Assembly: GCA_016808115.1 (NCBI GenBank)
Contig: JAEQBH010000288.1
Location: 186,001 to 250,000, forward strand
Source of the DNA: Tetrastigma voinierianum
Lineage: Eukaryota > Streptophyta > Magnoliopsida > Vitales > Vitaceae
DNA length: 64,000 nt
Reading direction: 5' to 3'
How positions within the stretch are numbered: the stretch's first letter is position 1; each line of letters opens with the position of its first letter. The notes below the pieces were generated by a model. It was not told the origin of the DNA and searched no databases. It worked only from the letters and a program-made list of their open reading frames with translations. Below are positions 58,125-64,000 of this stretch, in pieces. Both the position numbers and the translations under genes were made by a program.

Positions 58125-59676
58125 CTATATCTGAGTTTAAATGGCAAGTCGATTTCAATTCCAGTATCTCTAAAGACTCATACCGCCCCGAGACATTATT
58201 CTTGCAAATCGATGCCATACATTGTCCTTGCATTCACAATTGTCACGAGGCAATCAATTACTCCCCATTAAAACATTTTTATCAACAAAAATCTAATTTT
58301 TTAAAATATATATTTTTTTTCCAAAATTTTGTCTCATTTTATTTGATTTTAATTTAATTTAATTTAAAATATTTTTTTTTCGAAAGAATTTTGCGATGAA
58401 CAGTGTTCATGAACCGGGTTCATGAACAGTGTCCATAAATTATTTCGAGAGCGATGCGAGTCAAGCGGAATTGAAGTGGGTCGGGTGCAGTGCACCAATT
58501 TGCTTTAATAGCAGCGCCTGGTAGCGCCCGAGCCGCGGTCGAGGCCGTGTCGTAGCGTCGTGCCGCAGCCCGGTGCCCTGCGGCCGTGCGTGCCAGCGGC
58601 GCCCGGCGCCCCGATGCCCGGCGCCCGCGGCTCCGGCGCCAGCGCTGCCGCATGACGGCCGTGTGCAACGCCGTGGCCCGTATTACTGTCGGCCCATGCC
58701 GCCTTGCTCCATGTCATAATACCATCTATTGTATTGCGATGGCGGCCCTAGCGCGACGCTTCCCGAGTCACGATACAAAATTGTATTGTGACCCATTTCC
58801 CTTCCAAGCTAGCCTCCTCTACGCAACAGTTTTGTGTGACAATACAATCTCTCAACTGACCTCACCCTTCTCTTACATTTGATTTCTACTATTGCATCGA
58901 GGCCACTATATCACAATAAAATGCCTTTACTTGCAATACAAATTGAGCGTACTTCAAAATCATTTCTACACTCCATTTTTTTCGTTTTTTTCATATGCTT
59001 TTCTTTTCTTGCTCTTTGGGAAAATGCAAAATACATTCATCCATTTTCCTTATTTTCAGTACTCAAATAAATTTATAAAATATAGCTATTCGGTTTTACA
59101 CCACATGAAACCTTATAAAATTATTTTCTCCCAATAACCCAAATAAATTTTATAAAATTTTATTTTATCCTGGATTTTCTTGGTTTACACCTTTGTAAAC
59201 TAAAAACAAAATTTTTTCTCTCTTCATTTTTTTTTTCCTTATTAATTGGACAAGCGCATTCGAAAATTCATCAAAATCTCACGATCTAACATAACCAAAT
59301 AAAATTTATTAAAATTTTATTTCATTATCAATAAACCAAATAAATTTCTAAAAATTTGTTTCTTTTATTTCTTCTACCGATTTACTCCTTTATTAAAACT
59401 CCCAAAAGTTTTCTAATAATACTAATCACTAAGCACTACGTATTCACAACACATAACATGGTATGCATACCATTCATCAAACATTCACACAACATTTCAT
59501 CAAATCACACAAAACACATCAAACACGTGCATGAAGTGTCCTAGTTTTGTCCCGTGATTTCCTAGGTAATTTCATACCTACACTTAACATCGAACCACAA
59601 TAGTGGTGATGTTCTTACACCTCAAGACTGTGGCTGACCCAACCCCGAATCCTCGAGCCCTATGTAGCGGTATGCA
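58125..59676 (-). other. JK 5' leader
   Basis: Long untranslated stretch. Holds an A/T-run (58280-58380), two GTTCATGAAC palindromes (58412-58434), a very GC-rich part (58500-58700), repeated TTGTATTG(C/T)GA motifs with a 12-bp inverted repeat (58767-58792), and AT-rich pyrimidine-biased sequence to 59500. Open frames in the GC-rich part have no family match. Confidence 0.5.
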
Positions 59677-59688
59677 GGATCGATGCCA
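59677..59688 (-). other. JK primer-binding site, tRNA-Met type
   Basis: TGGCATCGATCC on the minus strand, five bases inside the 5' LTR, resembles TGGTATCAGAGCC (initiator tRNA-Met complement) with one transition, a one-base gap and one other change. Confidence 0.55.
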
Positions 59689-59693
59689 AGGTT

Positions 59694-61706
59694 TGTGATA
59701 CCGAACCTAGGTGTCCGTTGACAACCCGTCAACCAGCGAGAAATACTCGTGGATATCAGTTTAACCTACGAGCATTCCACGAAAATTGAAGGCGAGCCTC
59801 AGCTTTGTCACGGGGAATCTTGGAATAAACTGTCCCAACATCGATCATATGATACATGTATGAATAAAACGGCCTCTTGGAATTTATACTACAATACTCA
59901 TCATCAATGTAAAACCAACTATATCAATAGTTTCAAGAGTCAAAAGTTTACTCTTATACAACCACATATTAAAATTCTAAAATTCTAATACATGTATACA
60001 TAGCTGATAACAAAGCCCTGACCCGGCTTTTCTTCTGAGACTCGGCCTACCTTGATGAGTAAATCACCATAAATGCGCTCCTTTGTACCCTGAAAATATG
60101 TTCCCTCGACGGGGTGAGCGTACTCATTAGTGGAATCACCCTATAAAATGGGCTACTCTCCACCTAAGTGCATATCTGATACTCCAAAAGAAAACACACA
60201 CGTTCAAGTAAATGCATGATCCTACTTGAATGTCTACAGAATAAACTCCTTCTCGAGTCCTCTCAGAGCTCCCTCACACTTGCCTAAGCCACGTATGAGA
60301 AACATTATTTTTCAAAACAAAGATGTTGTTTTTAATAGTGGACTACCCTCCGATATTAGTAGTGAACCGACTCCGATGTTATATTTGGTGGACTACCCTC
60401 CGATGTATATCAATTGGGCCAACTTCGACGATTGATATTTTGTATGGACTACCCTCCGATATAAGTAATGGACCCAGCTCCGATATATTTATTGTATTAG
60501 TCAACCCTCAGAAACCACTCTCTCAATGAACCATCTCATGCACTCCTTCCTATTGTTCACAGGTGCCCGATTGCATATGGAATGCATGATACCAATTCAT
60601 TGAATTATAACACATGCAAATATATAATCTTATATATTCACACACTTTAAATCACACAAACATGTTATGTAATTACACATTCCATCACTCCAAAAATTAG
60701 CTCACTTGGGCTAATGATCAAACACGAGCAATTCAAATTGAATTACTCGACCAAACATGGTTCACCACAAAAGTTGATTTTTCGTGTCACTATTCATATG
60801 ATTAGTAAAACCCTCGGGTTTACTATTCCCATTCACTCATCAATTCATCGGTTCACTTTAGGGCCGATTTTATGGCCATTCGAGCTCACACACATCACAA
60901 TACAATCTAAAAGACACATTCACCATGACCAACCCAAAATAGCAGCCGTGGACAGTCCACGGGCTGTCCATTGAGTTTCAAATTTTTCAATAATTCGATC
61001 CGAGTTTTTGGGACCGATCAAATGGCAGTTCAAGGCCTCAAACAACTCAAGCATCTTAAATACGCCCAAACAAGTGTAAAAGCTCAAGTAAGGAGAAACC
61101 CCTGCCTCGGAGTTTGTCAAAACTCCAAAGGCGAAAATACCCACACGTTTCCCTCGCCGCGTGAGGCGGCTGCTGCCAGAAGACTTGAAGCCAGTTGGAT
61201 CGCCCATTATTTTAGAGAGAAGTCGAGATGTTCTCTCACAAAAAACCAATACACCTTCCCCTCTAGAGTGCACCATACTTCACGTTTTTTCTCCCCTTTT
61301 TTTCCATTTATGAAACTGACACTATATTAGTGTTTTGTCATATTTATCATTTAATCAAATTCAATGATATTTGTCAAGTCTTTCAGTTTGACATTTTTGC
61401 ACTATCTCGGCGGTCCGATTTCATCATTTCTCTACTCATGCCACTTATGGCACATGAGTCGCATCATTATATGACTTTTATCGCATCGAAAATCGTTTTC
61501 ACGGCACGAAACCTGATGCCTTGAAAAGCGTGCCAACAAAATATCTCGGAATTAAACCGAAATTGACGTGCTAGCTAGATTTCGCGAGACGATTCCAATG
61601 GTGAAATCCGTTTCATCATCCGAGATCTAAAGAATAAATTTCAGATTTTTGACCGAAATTACGATTTTGCCTTTTTTCCAGAATTTGGAATTTCTCGGGT
61701 CTTACA
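59694..61706 (-). repeat. JK 5' LTR
   Basis: Near-identical blocks with 52594-54617, e.g. the GTGGACTACCCTCCGAT array (60340-60490). Shared box at 60103-60170; a perfect stem-loop GGAGTTT-tgac-AAACTCC or its equivalent at 61109-61126. Confidence 0.88.
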
Positions 61707-61711
61707 TAATC
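61707..61711. repeat. Target-site duplication of JK, right copy (TAATC)
   Basis: Matches 52589-52593 at four of five bases. Confidence 0.7.
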
Positions 61712-62540
61712 AAATTCGGACACGTGATGGATCCCTCTCCCACCTCCGTCCAAAAAATTGGAGATTGACATGGCCTCCCATATAATGCCTCGTAAGGCGC
61801 CGTCAGTATACTTGCCTGATAATTGTTGTTGTAGGCGAATTCCACTAAGGGCAAGTGTTCTTCCCAGCTACCCTTAAAATCCAGGACACATGCTCGTAGC
61901 ATGTCCTCTAAGACCTGTATGGTCCTCTCCAACTGACTATCTATCTTTAGATGAAACGCAGTACTCATCATCAACTGCGTCCCCATGGCCTTCTGGAAAC
62001 TCTTCTAAAAGTGTCGTGAACTGAGATCCATGTACGATACTATGGTAGGTACTCTGCCTTAGGCATTTGGACAATCTCTCTCATGTATAACTTACGAGAA
62101 TTCCTGAGTGTGAAGGTCACCGCATTTGCTCTAGAAAATGCATCGACTTGGTGGCCGGTCACTATCACCCACCTTTGCACCATTCTTCTATGATGTTTTG
62201 TGGAAAGTGAGTCACAAATCCGGTGTAATATGTTCCCACTTTCAACGTGCTACCTCTAATGGTTGGAGTGGCCATTATCTCCCAGTGTTCAACGCTTTAC
62301 TGCGAGCCCATTGAGACATTTGTGAACAAAGTCCCCAACGTGTCTCTTCATCCCGCTCCAGTAATACTGGCGATAAAGATCATGGTACATCTTTGTGCCA
62401 CCTGGATACATAAATCGAGTAATCGTCTCCTTGAGGATCTCCTCTCTGGTTGTCATTTGGGGGAACACGACCAGTCCCATGCCAAAGGCTGCCACATCTG
62501 TGTGAATGGCTAGCCCAGCCGTCACTGTGCACATTTCTGG
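61712..62540 (-). pseudogene. Element I integrase
   Basis: Frame 61986-61702 carries the end of the core: SQLERTIQVLEDMLRACVLD (with the catalytic Glu in ERTIQ), then FKGSWEEHLPLVEFAYNNNY and PYEALYGRPCQS. Frame 62534-62289 carries the zinc-binding region, GGTKMYHDLYRQYYWSGMKR and VGDFVHKCLNG, in which part of the HHCC set is lost. The middle of the core (about 61990-62280) is out of frame. Upstream half of the gene cut at 52588. Confidence 0.8.
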
Positions 62541-63010
62541 TCCTTGATGGACACTATCTGCGTCTGCCCCATGGCTGGCTCAACCACTCACGCTCGGTAG
62601 GGAGAGGCGTAGCCACTCGCTCCCGAAACGCTCGGTCTTGATCCACGAATTACTATAATCCAAACCGTCCCACAATTTCGCTCATCTACCACTCTCGAAA
62701 AGCTATATTAGCCAGTACTCCCCATGACTTCCGATTTAGCTAGTCAGCCACCACATTTACCTTACCAAGATGGTAATGCAAAGTGAAGTCATAGTCCTCC
62801 AGATACTCCATCCATTTGCGTTGCCTCATGTTGAGGCATCTCGTGCAAAAATATCGCCCAGGACTTTTGTGATGGAAACATCTCGAAACTACTCACCATA
62901 TAGGTAGTGGTGCCGATCGCTAAAGGCGAAGACTAATTTGCGCCAACTTCATTTCATGCATGGGTCAATTTCGCTCATGATTCTTTAGCTGCCGAGAACC
63001 ATTAGCTACT
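62541..63010 (-). pseudogene. Element I RNase H end and tether
   Basis: Minus-strand codons at about 62830-62700 read MRQRKWMEYLEDYDFTLHYH, then LGKVNVVAD, the typical end of chromovirus RNase H, followed by RKSWGVLANIA. The catalytic DEDD residues further upstream (62830-63010) are not readable in one frame. Confidence 0.7.
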
Positions 63011-64000
63011 ACTCTCCCGGACTACATCAAAACACATCCCAGTCCGTCCTTCGAGACATCACAATACACTATGTACCTCTGTCCCCTTTTCGGGACTATC
63101 AGAATAGGAGCTATAGTAAGCCTCCTTTTCAATTCCTAGAATGTCTTCTCACACATGTCATTCTACTCGAATTCAAACCCTCCTTTAAGTCAATCTTGTC
63201 GCCAGGTGCGACTAATCGGGAGAAGTCCTTAATGAATCTCCTGTAATACCCTACCAGTCCTAAGAAACTACGTATCTCAAATACTGACTTCGGCTTCTCC
63301 TAACTCATAACTACCTTGACCTTCTCCGGGTCTATTGATACCCCAGAAGTTGACACGACGTGTCCTAAGAACTTCACCTCAGTAAGCCAAAATTCGCATT
63401 TGCTGAACTTGACACACAACTAATGGTCTCTCAAAACTTGCAAAACGATCCTCACGCTCCTCCTCATACTTGCAGTAGATCAAAATGTCATCAACGAAGA
63501 CTACAACAAACTGATCCAAATAGGGTTGGAACACTCTATGCATGAGATCCATGAATGTTCTTTGTACGTTCGTCGTCAAAGGCATCACTATGAGCAGAAG
63601 TACGTCTGGCATCCTAAATGCATCTTGGGATGTCGGCCTCCACGACTCTCAACTGAGTGGTATTCGGTCACGAGTCTATCTTAGAATACACCAGCCTATG
63701 GAAATGATGAAATAAATCATTGATCCTCGATAAAGGATACTGATTCTTGATCGTAACCTTGTTCAACTATTGGTAGTCAATGCAAAGTCGAAGGGTTTTG
63801 TCCTTCTTCTTAGCAAACAGAACTGGAGCGACCCAAGGTGAAGTGCTCGATCTAATAAAACCTTTATCCAATAATTCATGTAGTTGGACCTTGAGTTCCT
63901 GTAACTCAACCGGTACCTATGAGGAGCCATAGAAATAAGTAACGTACTAAGGTGTAACTCAATGACAAAGTCTACATCCCTTTGCGGAGGTAATCTCGGT
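63011..64000 (-). pseudogene. Element I reverse transcriptase (runs off window)
   Basis: At about 63840-63690 the minus strand reads APVLFAKKKDKTLRLCIDYQ, then LNKVTIKNQYPLSRI, RT palm motifs. Frame 63612-63379 contains FVVVFVDDILIY, the catalytic FVDD box, preceded by TFMDLMHRVFQPYLDQ. Frameshifts separate the motifs; the gene continues past 64000. It would copy element RNA to DNA. Confidence 0.8.

Larger units (their letters stand above)
52594..61706 (-). mobile_element. JK: Tekay-like retrotransposon nested in element I pol
   Basis: LTRs 52594-54617 and 59694-61706 (2024 and 2013 bp) share long near-identical blocks. A tRNA-Met-type PBS lies at 59677-59688 and a PPT at 54618-54628. From the 5' side: LTR, leader of about 1.55 kb, gag start, protease, reverse transcriptase, then out of order a gag zinc knuckle, an unassigned stretch, integrase, chromodomain, PPT and LTR. 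The interior of 5.1 kb is short for a full chromovirus, and the RT-to-gag join marks it as a scrambled copy. Inserted in pol of I with TAATT/TAATC. Confidence 0.88.

Noticed and set aside
58420..58882. Ala/Arg-rich frames in the GC-rich leader of JK (both strands)
   Set aside because: GC-rich sequence lacks stop codons by chance; composition is biased on both strands and no domain is recognised.
1..64000. A novel defence, toxin or biosynthetic gene system
   Set aside because: No operon-like or host gene cluster is visible; all coding remnants belong to LTR retrotransposons or are unrecognised pieces inside them.

Overview
This window reads as intergenic heterochromatin of a seed plant, most likely a flowering plant; the species cannot be told from the sequence. 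No intact host gene, rRNA, tRNA or CRISPR array was found. Almost everything is nested, decayed Ty3/gypsy LTR retrotransposon DNA. The lineages are recognisable by gag, protease, integrase and chromodomain remnants, by primer-binding sites (PBS) matching plant tRNA-Asp or initiator tRNA-Met, by polypurine tracts (PPT), and by LTR ends and target-site duplications. Coding remnants are broken by stops and frameshifts, so the protein products are not expected to be functional.

Two lineages are interleaved. (1) Athila/Tat-like elements with a tRNA-Asp PBS that carry only gag and protease pieces and no reverse transcriptase or integrase: E1 (150-9677, minus), H (12018-20622, plus) and F (31741-38899, plus). 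E1 also holds a GC-rich extra coding-like segment between protease and 3' LTR that F lacks. (2) Tekay/Del-like chromoviruses: G (pol pieces at 1-149 and 9683-9860, then an LTR to 12017), an integrase plus 3' LTR remnant (20627-24052), CE (24264-44335, with LTRs of about 4.1-4.4 kb), solo-LTR-like L (about 40238-42815, minus), I (3' LTR 48913-51968 and pol 51969-52588 plus 61712-64000, minus) and JK (52594-61706, minus).

Nesting, left to right: E1 lies in the pol gene of G with a perfect 5-bp duplication CTATG. H separates a G-type LTR from a Tekay integrase without a matching target duplication, so that junction is rearranged. F and L both lie inside the tandem-repeat array of the 3' LTR of CE. 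JK lies inside the pol gene of I with a 4/5-matching duplication (TAATT/TAATC). The only sequence that looks like non-retrotransposon DNA is an AT-rich block at 44336-48912 (plus a scrap at 24053-24263), which holds a 330-bp foldback element, a diverged repeat of about 300 bp, and one doubtful exon-like island.

The most striking content is regulatory-looking structure within LTRs: a box of about 65-80 bp shared by seven otherwise diverged LTRs, a stem-loop followed by GAGGTAGGG shared by six LTRs, and family-specific tandem arrays (a repeat of about 190 bp, TGTCGCGACA palindromes, AGCGAAATTT motifs). E and L arrays lie in opposite orientation close together, so read-through RNA could fold into a long hairpin. 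Divergence between paired LTRs is patchy: near-identical blocks alternate with indel-rich patches, so some apparent decay may be assembly error.
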